NCBI RefSeq assembly: GCF_000772955.1
Contig: NZ_JPVO01000044.1
Span: 1 to 64,000 of the forward strand
Reading direction: 5' to 3'
From: Ureibacillus sinduriensis BLB-1 = JCM 15800
Lineage (GTDB): Bacteria > Bacillota > Bacilli > Bacillales_A > Planococcaceae
DNA length: 64,000 nucleotides
The notes under the pieces are model-generated. The model worked only from the letters and a program-made list of their open reading frames with translations, was not told the origin of the DNA and did no database searches. How positions within the stretch are numbered: position 1 is the first letter of the stretch; each line of letters begins with the position of its first letter. Positions 18,480 to 30,776 of this stretch are shown in pieces. A program made the position numbers and the translations under genes.

Positions 18480-19736
18480 ATGAACATTCTAGTTATTGGT
18501 AGTGGTGGACGTGAACATGCTATTGCAAAGAAATTTAATGATTCTCCTTCTGTAAGTAGGGTATTTGTCGCACCAGGTAATGATGGGATGAGGCAAGATG
18601 CGGAAGTGATTCCTTTGGATGTAATGGATTTTGCAGGATTGGCCCAGTTTGCAAAGGAAAATCAAGTTGATTTAACCTTTGTTGGACCTGAACAACCTCT
18701 GGCTGGCGGAATTGTGGACTTTTTCCAAGCAAGGGGGCTGCAAGTTTTTGGACCGACAAAAGCGGCCGCTCAAATAGAAGGCAGTAAATCGTATGCTAAG
18801 GAAATGATGAAAAAGTATAATATCCCAACAGCTGCGTATGAGACATTTACCGATGCATCCGCGGCCATTGCGTATATTGAACGACAGGGTGCACCGATTG
18901 TAGTGAAGGCGGACGGATTGGCAGCGGGCAAAGGCGTAATTGTGGCCATGACGGAACAAGAGGCAATCGATGCAGTGAATGATATGATTGGCAATCAACG
19001 CTTCGGGGAATCTTCTTCCCGTGTGGTAATTGAAGAGTTTTTGGATGGTGAGGAATTTTCCTTTATGTCTTTCGTTCATAAAGGGCAAATCTATCCGATG
19101 GTTATTGCACAAGATCATAAACGCGCATTTGATGGCGATAAAGGACCGAATACTGGGGGCATGGGGGCCTATTCTCCGGTACCCCAAATCTCACAGGAGT
19201 CTATTTCGAGAGCGTATGCCGAAATCGTTGAACCCACAGTAAAGGCGATGGAAGAAGCAGGCGTTTCATTTACGGGAATCCTTTACGCAGGGCTAATTTT
19301 AACTAAGCAGGGGCCTAAAGTGATTGAATTCAATGCACGATTCGGAGATCCCGAAACACAAGTGGTTCTCCCACGAATGGCGTCAGACTTTGGTTTGTTT
19401 ATGAAAGCGCTGATGGAAGAAAAAGACTTCGATCTGCAATGGTCTGACGAAGCAATGTTAGGTGTTGTCATTGCCGCAGAGGGTTATCCGGGGGATGTGG
19501 TTAAAGGAAATCCACTTCCGGATTTAAATTCCTTGACGGAGGAGTATCATGTATATCATGCGGGAACAAAGCTTGTCGGTGAACAATTTGTCGGCAATGG
19601 TGGACGTGTGCTTTTAGTCGCTGCGAAGGCCAAAACATTAAAAGAAGCCAAGGAAAAAGTATACACAGGTATTGAACAACAGCAGTGGGACAACTTTTTC
19701 TATCGTCAAGATATCGGTTGGAGAACTTTCCAATAA
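18480..19736 (+). CDS. purD: phosphoribosylamine-glycine ligase
   Basis: A 418-aa ATP-grasp enzyme making GAR from phosphoribosylamine and glycine. It has GSGGREHAIAKK at the N-terminus, VVKADGLAAGKGV, GPNTGGMGAYSPVP and EFNARFGDPETQVVLPR. SD ATAGGAGG precedes the ATG. It lies in the expected order after purH but is separated by a terminator and about 700 bp of repeats. A TACAAT at 18451-18456 could be a -10 box of its own promoter, though no good -35 is seen. Confidence 0.97.
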   Translation: MNILVIGSGGREHAIAKKFNDSPSVSRVFVAPGNDGMRQDAEVIPLDVMDFAGLAQFAKENQVDLTFVGPEQPLAGGIVDFFQARGLQVFGPTKAAAQIEGSKSYAKEMMKKYNIPTAAYETFTDASAAIAYIERQGAPIVVKADGLAAGKGVIVAMTEQEAIDAVNDMIGNQRFGESSSRVVIEEFLDGEEFSFMSFVHKGQIYPMVIAQDHKRAFDGDKGPNTGGMGAYSPVPQISQESISRAYAEIVEPTVKAMEEAGVSFTGILYAGLILTKQGPKVIEFNARFGDPETQVVLPRMASDFGLFMKALMEEKDFDLQWSDEAMLGVVIAAEGYPGDVVKGNPLPDLNSLTEEYHVYHAGTKLVGEQFVGNGGRVLLVAAKAKTLKEAKEKVYTGIEQQQWDNFFYRQDIGWRTFQ

Positions 19737-19742
19737 TAAAAT

Positions 19743-19780
19743 GGCAAGAGGTATAGCCACCTCTTGCCTAATTTATTTTA
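19743..19780 (+). terminator. purD terminator
   Basis: GGCAAGAGG (19743-19751) pairs with CCTCTTGCC (19760-19768) around an 8-nt loop, followed by a T-rich tail. The next gene is on the opposite strand, so it may work in both directions. Confidence 0.8.
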
Positions 19781-19836
19781 TCGGGCTTGCAACTCGCTAA
19801 ACGCAAGCGTTATGCCCGTAATTTTAAAAAAACAGG

Positions 19837-20328
19837 TCACTTATTTTGTTTGCCTGAATTGGAACCCGCAGCAGTTTTTACGGCTTGTGTCGCGGCATTT
19901 TTCAATGAATCGTTTTGTGTTGCGTTCGATACGATTTGCCCTACTTCCGATGCAGCTTTTTCGACACTGCTGGAGCCAGTATGCGATGAATTGTTGTTGG
20001 AAGAGCCGGAACCTGAATTGTTTGATGATGTTCCGCCACCCCATTTCTCTGTATAGAAATCGTTATAAGCATTCATAATGCTATCGCCATCTAAATACTC
20101 ATCAAAAGTAGTTGCCACCGCTTGTTTTACATTGGAATTGATTAAAGCTTTTGTTGGACAATAAAGAAAAATTCCTTCAGCCACTTTCATGGCACCTGCA
20201 GCAACGAAAAGAGCACCTAGACCTCGGTTACCTGATTCCTTGGCCAAATGGGCAATACCGCAAGCTGTTAATCCAGTACCAAGAGCTAAACGGACAAAAC
20301 CACTTTTTTCTGAAATGTTTTCCTCCAT
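19837..20328 (-). CDS. DUF2892-like membrane protein with Ser/Asn-rich tail
   Basis: From ATG 20328 this is 163 aa (AAAGGAG 8 nt upstream; a GTG three codons earlier overlaps that site). Residues 10-62 hold two hydrophobic helices in the pattern RLALGTGLTACGIAHLA..GALFVAAGAMKVAEGIFLYCP, which resembles the DUF2892 (YgaP-type inner membrane) domain. The rest is hydrophilic, with a low-complexity GGGTSSNNSGSGSSNNNSS linker and a short helical end. No function is known. It is inserted between purD and yerA and is transcribed against both. Confidence 0.65.
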   Translation of the reverse strand: MEENISEKSGFVRLALGTGLTACGIAHLAKESGNRGLGALFVAAGAMKVAEGIFLYCPTKALINSNVKQAVATTFDEYLDGDSIMNAYNDFYTEKWGGGTSSNNSGSGSSNNNSSHTGSSSVEKAASEVGQIVSNATQNDSLKNAATQAVKTAAGSNSGKQNK

Positions 20329-20529
20329 GTAAACCACTCCTTTGTAAAGTTAATTTTTGTACCAAATAAATATCTTTTCTTTAAAAAAATGCTGTGATAC
20401 GATAAAATCACTATATTTTTTCTAAATACTCAATAAATAATTGGACAATTTTTGAGCAAAGTTAGTATGTGCGTATAAAAATCAATTAACCAAAATAAAT
20501 TTTATAAGTAATAGAAAGGAGTGTTAACT

Positions 20530-22260
20530 TTGCCAGAAACTACCTGGAAGATTCACGAAATACGAAAGCAAGTTGCTGTGATCGACGGAAAACTAGCACC
20601 ATCAATGGTTTTAAAAAATGCTCGCTTTCTACATAGTGTGCTTAAAAAATGGCTATTAGGTAATATATGGATATTAGGCGATCGAATAGTCTATGTCGGA
20701 CAAGAGATGCCGGCCGATCTTTCTTGCACTGATGTCATCGATTTGGAACATAAGGTAGTTGTACCCGGATATATCGAGCCGCATGTACATCCTACTCAAT
20801 TATATAATCCACATTCATTTGCTGACTTTGCCGCTCAAACGGGAACTACAACTTTCATAGCAGACAACATGACCTTGGCCCTTTCATTGACAAATCAGAA
20901 AGCGTTTACATTTATGGATGAACTAAAGAAACTACCCTTTACCTTTTACTGGTGGGCTCGGTTTGATTCACAATCAGAGCTTCAAAATGAGGACGAAATT
21001 TTCACCAATAAATCTGTTCTGGAATGGCTAGGCAGGGATGATGTGCTTCTTGGCGGCGAGCTGACAGGATGGCCGCGTTTAATCCATGGAGATGACCTGA
21101 TGTTGCATTGGATGCAGGCAGCAAAACTGAAAGGGAAAAAGATTGAAGGGCACTTTCCGGGAGCATCGGAAAAAACAATTGCACGAATGAAGCTTTTTGG
21201 AGCCGATAGTGATCATGAAGCCATGACGGTAGAAGAGGTGGAAAGAAGAATAATGCATGGTTTGGATGTAACATTGCGGCATTCTTCCATACGACCGGAT
21301 TTGCCGCAATTATTAAGAGGGATACAGGAGAGGGAATTGGACATTTTTGATCATCTAATGATGACAACTGATGGTTCCACTCCAGCTTTCCATGAAGATG
21401 GTGTAATGAATAAATGCATTCGCATAGCTTTGGAAGAGGGAGTTTCCCCAATTCATGCCTACAATATGGCCTCATACAATATTGCTCGATATTATAATAA
21501 GGCTCACCTGCATGGTTTAATTGCTACCGGTCGTTTCGCTAACCTAAATATTTTGGAAAATGAGTTTTCCCCTAACCCGGAGGCTGTTTTATCCAAAGGC
21601 ATCTGGTTAAAGCGTGATTATAAGAAAGTAAATGCACTTCCTGAAATCAATTGGAATCATTTCGACGACTTTACAATTCCCTTCGAATTAAATGATGATG
21701 ATTTCCAATTTTCGATGCCGATAGGAATTCATCTAATAAATGAAGTCATTACTAAACCTTTTTCTATTAATCTTCAATCTAGTAAAAAAGAATTGCCTCT
21801 TGGTGAAGATGAAAGCTATCTAATGTTGATCGATCGCAAAGGGAAATGGCGCGTTAACACGATGCTGAAAGGATTTGATACGCAAATAAAAGGATTTGCT
21901 TCCTCTTACTCGAATACTGGAGAAATAATTTTAATAGGAAAAAGCATAGAAGATATGAAGTTAGCATTTAATGAGTTAAAGAGATTAAATGGTGGAATTG
22001 TTCTGGCGGAAAACAAAGAAGTAATTGCGACTATCCCTCTTAAAATAAATGGCAAACTGTTCGATGGGAGTATGGAACAATTGATAAAGCATGAAAAACT
22101 TCTGACGTCCGCTCTAAAGGAAAGAGGATATCGCCATACAGATGCAATCTATACCTTATTCTTTTTACAATCCACGCATTTACCATATATTCGTATCACG
22201 CCACAAGGTATTTATGATGTCATGAAAAAGAAAGTGATGTTGCCTGCTGTGATGCGCTAA
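20530..22260 (+). CDS. adenine deaminase-like amidohydrolase (YerA)
   Basis: From TTG 20530 this is 576 aa; AAAGGA lies 9 nt before the TTG, whereas GTG 20521 touches it. It has an amidohydrolase-superfamily fold with the metal motif PGYIEPHVHPTQ (HxH), EGHFPGAS and FDHLMMTTDGSTP, then the C-terminal segment seen in adenine deaminases. It matches the B. subtilis yerA position and type (annotated there as a putative adenine deaminase). Its likely role is purine salvage (adenine to hypoxanthine) or a related deamination; the substrate is not proven. Confidence 0.85.
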   Translation: MPETTWKIHEIRKQVAVIDGKLAPSMVLKNARFLHSVLKKWLLGNIWILGDRIVYVGQEMPADLSCTDVIDLEHKVVVPGYIEPHVHPTQLYNPHSFADFAAQTGTTTFIADNMTLALSLTNQKAFTFMDELKKLPFTFYWWARFDSQSELQNEDEIFTNKSVLEWLGRDDVLLGGELTGWPRLIHGDDLMLHWMQAAKLKGKKIEGHFPGASEKTIARMKLFGADSDHEAMTVEEVERRIMHGLDVTLRHSSIRPDLPQLLRGIQERELDIFDHLMMTTDGSTPAFHEDGVMNKCIRIALEEGVSPIHAYNMASYNIARYYNKAHLHGLIATGRFANLNILENEFSPNPEAVLSKGIWLKRDYKKVNALPEINWNHFDDFTIPFELNDDDFQFSMPIGIHLINEVITKPFSINLQSSKKELPLGEDESYLMLIDRKGKWRVNTMLKGFDTQIKGFASSYSNTGEIILIGKSIEDMKLAFNELKRLNGGIVLAENKEVIATIPLKINGKLFDGSMEQLIKHEKLLTSALKERGYRHTDAIYTLFFLQSTHLPYIRITPQGIYDVMKKKVMLPAVMR

Positions 22261-22273
22261 AGGAGCGAATTCT

Positions 22274-23317
22274 ATGCGTATAAATGGATTACTTGCAGTA
22301 GCGGCCTGTATTTGTCTGCTTGCTGGATGCAGCGGCACAGAGGAAGAGGCGGGGAAGAAGGGAAATACGACCGAGGAAAAGGCAGTGCCGGTTTCTGGGG
22401 ATATCGGCTTACCATACATTATGCCATTTACAGGTGAGCCTTTAGAAGATGAAGTGACACAGCGTCCAATTTTGGCAACGATCAATAATTATCCGGATGC
22501 CCGACCACAATCAGGAATAGCATCTGCCGACGTTATTTATGAAATGTTGGCTGAGGGCGATGTTACAAGATTCTTAGCGTTATTTCATTCTGAAATCCCT
22601 GAAACCATCGGACCCATCCGCAGTGCCAGGGATTACTTTATCGAGTTGGCGGCAGGGCTTGACGCTTTCTACATCGCCCACGGCTACAGCCCAGAAGCGC
22701 AGCAGCTTTTAGCAAGTGGAATGGTTGATCATGTGAACGGTATGCAGTACGACGGAACTTTATTTAAACGTTCAACGGCACGAGTTGCACCTCATAATTC
22801 CTATTTTCTGGGTGAAAATATCGAAACTGCGGCCGCGGAAGTGAGCACTTCACTTCTTTATCAGAAAAAAGTATCGTATACTTTTTATAAAGAAGATGAA
22901 AGTGTTAAAATAGGAACTGAGGCTGAATCGGTGGCAGTCACATATAGCCATAATGATTCATTTAATAGCTTGTACACTTATAATACAGATCGGAACATTT
23001 ATACACGACAATCAGGGGAAATCTTGACAATAGATGAATTGACGAATGAACCACTTGCACTCTCAAATGTCTTATTTTTTGAAATGGGTCACTCGATTAT
23101 CGATAATGAAGGTCGACGGGAGATTGATTTAACTTCCGGCGGCCCGGCCCTTGTGTTTCAACAGGGGGTAATGCGAGAGGTGCAATGGGAAAATATTGAT
23201 GGGGTATTGAAAGCGGTAGAAAATGATGGCAGTGAAGTGAAACTGGTTCCCGGAAAAACGTGGGTGCACTTTGTCCCTTCAAAACCAGGAATGACAATAT
23301 CGGTAAAATATTCGTAG
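22274..23317 (+). CDS. DUF3048 lipoprotein (YerB-like)
   Basis: A 347-aa lipoprotein. The signal peptide has the lipobox LLAGC (Cys19), followed by a Glu/Lys/Thr-rich linker. The DUF3048 part starts near residue 50 (RPILATINNYPDARPQSGIASADVIYEMLAEGD) and continues to the C-terminal beta-rich region. Function unknown, probably envelope related. It follows yerA after 13 nt with SD AAAGGAG and precedes yerC, as in B. subtilis. Confidence 0.88.
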   Translation: MRINGLLAVAACICLLAGCSGTEEEAGKKGNTTEEKAVPVSGDIGLPYIMPFTGEPLEDEVTQRPILATINNYPDARPQSGIASADVIYEMLAEGDVTRFLALFHSEIPETIGPIRSARDYFIELAAGLDAFYIAHGYSPEAQQLLASGMVDHVNGMQYDGTLFKRSTARVAPHNSYFLGENIETAAAEVSTSLLYQKKVSYTFYKEDESVKIGTEAESVAVTYSHNDSFNSLYTYNTDRNIYTRQSGEILTIDELTNEPLALSNVLFFEMGHSIIDNEGRREIDLTSGGPALVFQQGVMREVQWENIDGVLKAVENDGSEVKLVPGKTWVHFVPSKPGMTISVKYS

Positions 23318-23341
23318 CAAATACGAAAGGATGAATTATAC

Positions 23342-23659
23342 ATGCAAATCGAAAAAATTCGTGGGCATCAAACCGACCAATTATTTAAAGCGGTATTAGA
23401 ACTGAAAGATTTGGAAGAATGCTATAAGTTTTTTGATGACTTATGTACTATAAGCGAAATACAATCATTGGCACAACGTTTTGAAGTTGCCCACTTATTG
23501 CGTTTAAAGAAAACATACGAATCAATCAAAAAAGAAACAGGTGCCTCTACTGCCACGATTTCTCGTGTACGACGCTGTTTCGATTATGGCAACGACACAT
23601 ATGATGAAATGTTGGGACGTCTTTATCCAGACGAAAAACCGTTCCAAGCTTCAAAATAA
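23342..23659 (+). CDS. TrpR-like protein YerC
   Basis: A 105-aa all-helical protein of the TrpR/YerC-YecD family. The helix-turn-helix is in ETGASTATISRVRRCFDYG (about residues 65-83), preceded by EIQSLAQRFEVAHLL. It is probably a small DNA-binding regulator, target unknown. It is conserved between yerB and pcrB in Bacillus. SD AAAGGATG precedes the ATG. Confidence 0.88.
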   Translation: MQIEKIRGHQTDQLFKAVLELKDLEECYKFFDDLCTISEIQSLAQRFEVAHLLRLKKTYESIKKETGASTATISRVRRCFDYGNDTYDEMLGRLYPDEKPFQASK

Positions 23660-23671
23660 TAACAACAAACT

Positions 23672-23726
23672 AAAAAAGCCTGTTTAGTTAGTCGAAAGAG
23701 AAAAGACTTGCTAAACGGCTTTTTAT
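23672..23726 (+). terminator. terminator after yerC
   Basis: AAAAAGCC.TGTTTAG pairs with CTAAAC.GGCTTTTT around an A-rich loop, with a T run. It ends the yerA-yerB-yerC unit before pcrB. Confidence 0.82.
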
Positions 23727-23873
23727 GTTCTCCCAAAAAGAAACTTGCAGCCGGAAAAATACATATAGGAGAATGAAAACTTTTTTGCTTTAGTCCGGTT
23801 TACGTTATACTTGTAAACGAATATAGATACTTAAAAATATGGAAAATCAGCGCTGATAGGTGGGGGAAAGTGA

Positions 23874-24566
23874 ATGGATTATAGAGAGTGGCGGCATGTG
23901 TTCAAAATCGACCCGGCAAAGGAGATTTCGGAGGAAGCACTGGAAAAAGTGTGTGAATCTGGAACAGATGTCATTTTAGTTGGTGGAACAGATGATGTTA
24001 CAATAGATAATGTGATAGATATTTTACTTCGTGTGAGACGTTTTTCGGTGCCGGTAGCATTGGAAATCTCAAATGTGGAGGCCATTTTGGCGGGCTTTGA
24101 TTACTACTTTATCCCAAGTGTTTTAAACAGTCAAAATACAAAATGGGTAAAGGATCTCCATCACGAGGCCATAAAAGAATATGGTGATATTTTAGTGTGG
24201 GACGAGCTAGTGGCTGAAGGATACTGTGTATTAAATCCGGATTGTAAGGTGGCACAGGTAACGGATGCGAAAACGGACTTAACAAAAGAAGACGTAATTG
24301 CTTATGCCCGCTTGGCTGAAAACTATTTTAAATTGCCGATATTCTACCTTGAATATAGTGGTGCTTATGGCGACAAAGAAATTGTCGCTTCTGTCAAAGA
24401 GGTTTTAAGCGATACGCGTCTTTTTTATGGCGGGGGAATTGCAAGCCCCGAACAAGCGGAAGAAATGGCGCGCTTGGCGGATACAGTTGTCGTTGGAAAC
24501 ATCATCTATGATGATTTGAAGCAAGCACTGAAAACAGTAGAGGCTGTAAAAAACTCAAGGATATAA
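23874..24566 (+). CDS. pcrB: heptaprenylglyceryl phosphate synthase
   Basis: A 230-aa TIM-barrel prenyltransferase that transfers a heptaprenyl chain to glycerol-1-phosphate, the bacterial counterpart of archaeal GGGP synthase. Motifs include [20 protein letters not shown] and the phosphate-binding [12 protein letters not shown] and [22 protein letters not shown] precedes the ATG. It heads the conserved pcrB-pcrA-ligA-camS run. Confidence 0.95.
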   Translation: MDYREWRHVFKIDPAKEISEEALEKVCESGTDVILVGGTDDVTIDNVIDILLRVRRFSVPVALEISNVEAILAGFDYYFIPSVLNSQNTKWVKDLHHEAIKEYGDILVWDELVAEGYCVLNPDCKVAQVTDAKTDLTKEDVIAYARLAENYFKLPIFYLEYSGAYGDKEIVASVKEVLSDTRLFYGGGIASPEQAEEMARLADTVVVGNIIYDDLKQALKTVEAVKNSRI

Positions 24567-24634
24567 TAAAGTTCACAAGTACGGATAAGTTCGTTATAAT
24601 AATGGAACAAATGTTTGTATAAAGGCGGTGCACT

Positions 24635-26890
24635 ATGGAACAAATAACCAAAAACTTACTCAATGGCATGAATCCACAACAAGCTGAAGCAGTAAAAACA
24701 ACAGACGGACCACTGCTGATTATGGCGGGGGCCGGATCTGGCAAAACACGTGTTTTAACACATCGTATTGCCTACTTGGTTGTTGAAAAGGAAGTCTATC
24801 CTTCTAAAATTCTGGCAATCACATTCACTAATAAAGCGGCACGGGAAATGCGCGAAAGAATCGATAAGCTGCTCGGCAACGGTACAACAGAAAGCATGTG
24901 GGTATCCACATTCCACTCAATGTGTGTGCGTATTTTAAGACGCAATGTGGATCGGATCGGCATTTCAAAAAACTTCTCAATTTTGGATTCAAGTGACCAA
25001 TTAACAGTTGTGAAAAATGTTTTAAAAGAGCTGAACATAGACCCGAAACGCTATGAGCCAAGAGCAGTATTGAATGCAATCAGCTCTGCAAAGAATGAAT
25101 GTATTACGGCAGATATGTACAAAGCAAACAGCAACCCCAACAATCCATACGAAAAAGTAGTCTCTCAAGTATATGAAGGATATGAAAAAAGACTTCGACG
25201 AAATCAATCACTAGATTTTGACGATTTAATCATGACAACGATTACCCTTTTTGAACGGGTACCTGAAGTGTTGGAATTCTATCAAAATAAATTCCAATAC
25301 ATACATGTGGACGAGTATCAAGATACCAATCACTCCCAATATAAGCTCGTTCAATTACTTGCACAAAAATTTAAGAACATCTGTGTAGTAGGGGATTCAG
25401 ACCAATCGATTTATCGTTGGCGCGGAGCTGATATCGGCAACATCCTTTCATTTGAAAAGGATTACCCGAATGCGAAAGTAATCCTGCTTGAGCAAAATTA
25501 CCGTTCTACAAAACGAATCCTGCAAGCCGCCAATGACGTAATTGAGCATAATGAAAGCCGATATCCAAAAAAATTGCGAACTGAAAACCTGGATGGTGAA
25601 AAGCTCGTTCTTTACAAAGCGTCAAACGAGCAGGATGAAGCACAATTTGTCGTCCAAACGATTCAAAAGTTGATGGAAAAGGAAAATCGCACCCTGGATG
25701 ATTTTGCCGTTCTTTACCGGACAAATGCCCAGTCTCGGGTCATGGAGGAAGTTCTCGTAAAATCGAATATGACCTACCAAATTGTGGGCGGTACTAAGTT
25801 CTATGATCGTAAAGAGATCAAAGATTTATTAGCTTACTTGCGTTTAATTGCGAATAATGATGATGACCTATCTTTGGCAAGGATTATTAATGAACCGAAG
25901 CGAAGCATCGGGGCAACTTCATTTGAAAAAATCGCTTCCTATGCAATCGGGCAAGATCGTTCCATTTTTGATGCCATGAAAGAAGTTTTGTTCATGGGGA
26001 TAACAGGAAGAGCCGCAAGCAGTGTCGAGAAATTCCATCAGCTAATCGAAGACTTCACAAAGATGCAGGAATATTTATCGGTGACTGAGCTTGTGGAGCA
26101 AGTCATTGAGAAATCCGGTTATCGAGCGATGCTGGAAAATGAAAAGACGATAGAGGCAGAAAGCCGTTTAGAAAACATAGAGGAATTTTTATCCGTTACG
26201 AAGGCTTTTGAAGAGCGAAGCGAAGATAAATCGCTGATCTCCTTTTTAACTGACTTAAGTCTGGTCGCGGACATTGATACATTAGATAAAGAAGATACCT
26301 CAAAAGGCAGTATTATTTTAATGACAATGCACTCTGCTAAAGGTTTGGAATTTCCAGTAGTATTCATTATCGGGATGGAGGAAAACATTTTCCCTCATTC
26401 ACGTTCATTGGATGATGCGGCTGAAATGGAGGAAGAACGTCGCTTGGCATATGTCGGCATAACCCGTGCAGAACAAAGGCTGTATTTAACATGTGCTGCA
26501 GCACGGACACTCTTTGGTCGTTCAAGCTACAATATGCCATCCCGATTCCTACAAGAAATTTCGGATGATGTAATCGAGCAAATATCCAAATCAGGAAATC
26601 GGTTTGATGGAGATGAGTTGCCTTTTGGAGCAGGTAGAAGCCGAGTTCAAAGCCAAAGAAGACGAACAATAGGCAATGTCCAAACGAAGCCCCAACTAGC
26701 AAGCTTGCAATCCACGGGCGGCAATCAGATGGAATGGAAAGCCGGAGATAAAGCACTTCATGGTAAATGGGGCACTGGTACGGTCGTTAGTGTGAAGGGT
26801 GAAGGTGATGGCCTTGAATTGGATATTGCCTTCCCGAATGTTGGAATTAAGCGTTTATTGGCAAAATTTGCGCCCATTACAAAAGGATAA
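24635..26890 (+). CDS. pcrA: ATP-dependent DNA helicase PcrA
   Basis: A 751-aa superfamily 1A 3'-5' helicase (UvrD/Rep/PcrA). Motif I is [11 protein letters not shown], motif Ia [10 protein letters not shown], motif [10 protein letters not shown], motif [17 protein letters not shown], motif IV QNYRST, motif [11 protein letters not shown] and motif VI YVGITRA. The C-terminal Tudor-like domain (about 700-750, [18 protein letters not shown]) binds RNA polymerase in relatives. It acts in repair, rolling-circle replication and clearing of protein from DNA. SD AAAGGCGG precedes the ATG. Confidence 0.97.
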   Translation: MEQITKNLLNGMNPQQAEAVKTTDGPLLIMAGAGSGKTRVLTHRIAYLVVEKEVYPSKILAITFTNKAAREMRERIDKLLGNGTTESMWVSTFHSMCVRILRRNVDRIGISKNFSILDSSDQLTVVKNVLKELNIDPKRYEPRAVLNAISSAKNECITADMYKANSNPNNPYEKVVSQVYEGYEKRLRRNQSLDFDDLIMTTITLFERVPEVLEFYQNKFQYIHVDEYQDTNHSQYKLVQLLAQKFKNICVVGDSDQSIYRWRGADIGNILSFEKDYPNAKVILLEQNYRSTKRILQAANDVIEHNESRYPKKLRTENLDGEKLVLYKASNEQDEAQFVVQTIQKLMEKENRTLDDFAVLYRTNAQSRVMEEVLVKSNMTYQIVGGTKFYDRKEIKDLLAYLRLIANNDDDLSLARIINEPKRSIGATSFEKIASYAIGQDRSIFDAMKEVLFMGITGRAASSVEKFHQLIEDFTKMQEYLSVTELVEQVIEKSGYRAMLENEKTIEAESRLENIEEFLSVTKAFEERSEDKSLISFLTDLSLVADIDTLDKEDTSKGSIILMTMHSAKGLEFPVVFIIGMEENIFPHSRSLDDAAEMEEERRLAYVGITRAEQRLYLTCAAARTLFGRSSYNMPSRFLQEISDDVIEQISKSGNRFDGDELPFGAGRSRVQSQRRRTIGNVQTKPQLASLQSTGGNQMEWKAGDKALHGKWGTGTVVSVKGEGDGLELDIAFPNVGIKRLLAKFAPITKG

Positions 26891-26935
26891 TATTAATGAT
26901 AAATGAGCACTTATCTTGAACAGAAGAGTATTTAA

Positions 26936-28960
<2,025 letters not shown>

Positions 28961-28974
28961 AGGAGCTTCAAACG

Positions 28975-30153
28975 ATGAACCGATTTCGCTGGATTCCGGC
29001 GGTGGTCGTTGTTGCAATGCTAGCAGGTTGTGTGCCTTCATTTAAAGAAGATACAGAAGTGTTAAAAAATACAGATGAAACTGAAAGCGTAGTTGAAACG
29101 ACAATCATCCCAAGTATGCAATTGAACGATAATTATTATAGAACGCTGGTACCATATAAAGAAAGTGCCAGCCGTGGATTAGTCGTGTCGAATCTATATA
29201 CAAAATATGACATAAAAGAAGTCGAAGAAGGTTTAATGCGACTCTCGCAAAACGTATATGATACCGAGAATTACTACTTCCAGGAAGGGCAATATTTAGA
29301 TACTGATACGGTGAGTAATTGGCTTGCAAGAAGCAATCAAAATAAAGATGAACCCGAGGAACTGCGCGGGTTAAATCCTCCTGATGTGGATGCCAATGGG
29401 GCACCGTTAAGTCCGGAAGTAAGGGCGAAAGAAGCACCGATATATTTAGCTCATGTAGTTGAACAAAATTACCTAGTAAAGACAGATGATAACAAAGTAA
29501 AACTTGGAGGCATCTCTATCGGACTTGCGTTAAACTCCATTTATTACTACCAGAAAGAACAATACGGCGATACATTTGAAGAACCTATTCCGGATGCGGA
29601 GATTGAAAAAAAGGGAAAAGAGATTGCGGAAGTGGTGATTTCCCGTCTGCGTCAACGTACAGAACTTCAAGATGTACCGATAGTGATTGGGTTATTTAAA
29701 CAGGCTCCCAATAACTCCATCGTCCCAGGCGCATATTTTTCATATAGTGTTTCGGAAAAAGGCCAAAATTCTGTAGGGGATTGGCAAGGCATCAATGAGA
29801 AGTATGTTACGTTCCCGATGTCCGCTCCCGATGAACTCTATCGGGATATAAATACAAGTTTCCAAAACTTCAAACAGGACGTCGATAAATATTTCTCAAA
29901 TTATACGAGTGTGATTGGGAAAGGGTTCTATCAAAACAATAGGCTAAGTAAATTATCGATTGAAGTGCCCATCCAATTTTACGGTACGACCGAAATCATT
30001 GGGTTTACGCAGTATATATCCGGGGTCATTATGCAACAGTTGCCTCTTGATGTGGACATAGAAGTAAGCATCACTTCCATTAATGGTGCAGAGGCACTGA
30101 TCATGAAAGAAGCCAATGAAAAAGAACCTTTTGTTCATATTTATGACTACTAA
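28975..30153 (+). CDS. camS: CamS family sex-pheromone-type lipoprotein
   Basis: A 392-aa lipoprotein (YerH/CamS). Start ATG 28975 has AAAGGAG upstream; the longer frame overlaps ligA out of frame. The signal peptide is MNRFRWIPAVVVVAMLAGC with lipid Cys19. The mature part has the two-repeat CamS fold. In staphylococci and enterococci such signal peptides give short hydrophobic pheromones (cAM373 from CamS); the residues before the Cys here (VVVAMLAG) are of that kind, but activity is speculation. Confidence 0.9.
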   Translation: MNRFRWIPAVVVVAMLAGCVPSFKEDTEVLKNTDETESVVETTIIPSMQLNDNYYRTLVPYKESASRGLVVSNLYTKYDIKEVEEGLMRLSQNVYDTENYYFQEGQYLDTDTVSNWLARSNQNKDEPEELRGLNPPDVDANGAPLSPEVRAKEAPIYLAHVVEQNYLVKTDDNKVKLGGISIGLALNSIYYYQKEQYGDTFEEPIPDAEIEKKGKEIAEVVISRLRQRTELQDVPIVIGLFKQAPNNSIVPGAYFSYSVSEKGQNSVGDWQGINEKYVTFPMSAPDELYRDINTSFQNFKQDVDKYFSNYTSVIGKGFYQNNRLSKLSIEVPIQFYGTTEIIGFTQYISGVIMQQLPLDVDIEVSITSINGAEALIMKEANEKEPFVHIYDY

Positions 30154-30186
30154 AAAGGTGCAGTCCAAAGGGGCTGCGCTTTTTTC
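30153..30186 (+). terminator. camS terminator
   Basis: AAAAGG.TGCAG pairs with CTGCGCTTTT, followed by a T run. It ends the pcrB-pcrA-ligA-camS block. Confidence 0.78.
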
Positions 30187-30382
30187 TTGCAGGTTCACAT
30201 ACTCAAGTCAAATCTCGCCTCCAATTTAAACTAAGTTAAGTAATTTCAGATCCACATGTTTGAATTTAGGCAACATAAGGCGATAATAGATTTTGATTCA
30301 GTGTATTAAAATGGCAGCAAAATTAAATCATTACCATAAGTTACGAACATTGACAGGAAAGTTCGTGTTTTTATCCAAATTT

Positions 30383-30411
30383 ATGATTTATTTCACTAAA
30401 GATGGTACAAT
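30383..30411 (+). promoter_or_regulatory. probable gatCAB promoter
   Basis: TACAAT at 30406-30411 with a TG one base upstream forms an extended -10; the -35 region is only a partial match. It lies about 45 bp upstream of the gatC ATG. Confidence 0.45.
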
Positions 30412-30454
30412 TAATGATTATTGCCACGCTTTAGAATTTCGGAGGTGTAAATTA

Positions 30455-30748
30455 ATGGCGAAATTATCAAAAGAAGAAGTAAAACACGTTGCACATTTAG
30501 CTCGACTTGCTATTACTGATGAAGAGGCTGAAAAATTTGCAGACCAATTAGGGAAGATTACTGACTTCGCACAAACATTAAATGAGCTGGACACTACAAA
30601 TGTGGAACCAACATCACACGTCCTGCCAATCGTAAATGTGATGCGTGAAGACGTTGCACAAGAAGGTCTTAACCGTGATGTTATGATGTTAAACGTAAAA
30701 GAACAAGTGGGCGGTCAAGTAAAAGTACCACCAATTTTGGAAGACTAA
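30455..30748 (+). CDS. gatC: Asp-tRNA(Asn)/Glu-tRNA(Gln) amidotransferase subunit C
   Basis: A 97-aa subunit that clamps GatA and GatB. Starts [20 protein letters not shown], the usual form, with [19 protein letters not shown] near the end. ATG 30455 has GGAGGTG 9 nt upstream; the open frame continues upstream to 30293 but without a ribosome site. It is the first gene of gatCAB. Confidence 0.96.
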   Translation: MAKLSKEEVKHVAHLARLAITDEEAEKFADQLGKITDFAQTLNELDTTNVEPTSHVLPIVNVMREDVAQEGLNRDVMMLNVKEQVGGQVKVPPILED

Positions 30749-30776
30749 AAAAAAGAGAGCAAAAGGAGGCAGCCTT

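Noticed and set aside
19787-20078. Plus-strand 89-104 aa frames opposite the DUF2892-like gene
   Set aside because: They are antisense shadows of a gene with a proper start, hydrophobic domain and ribosome site.
30293-30454. 54-residue extension of GatC
   Set aside because: It includes the predicted promoter region, and the true start [20 protein letters not shown] has GGAGGTG.
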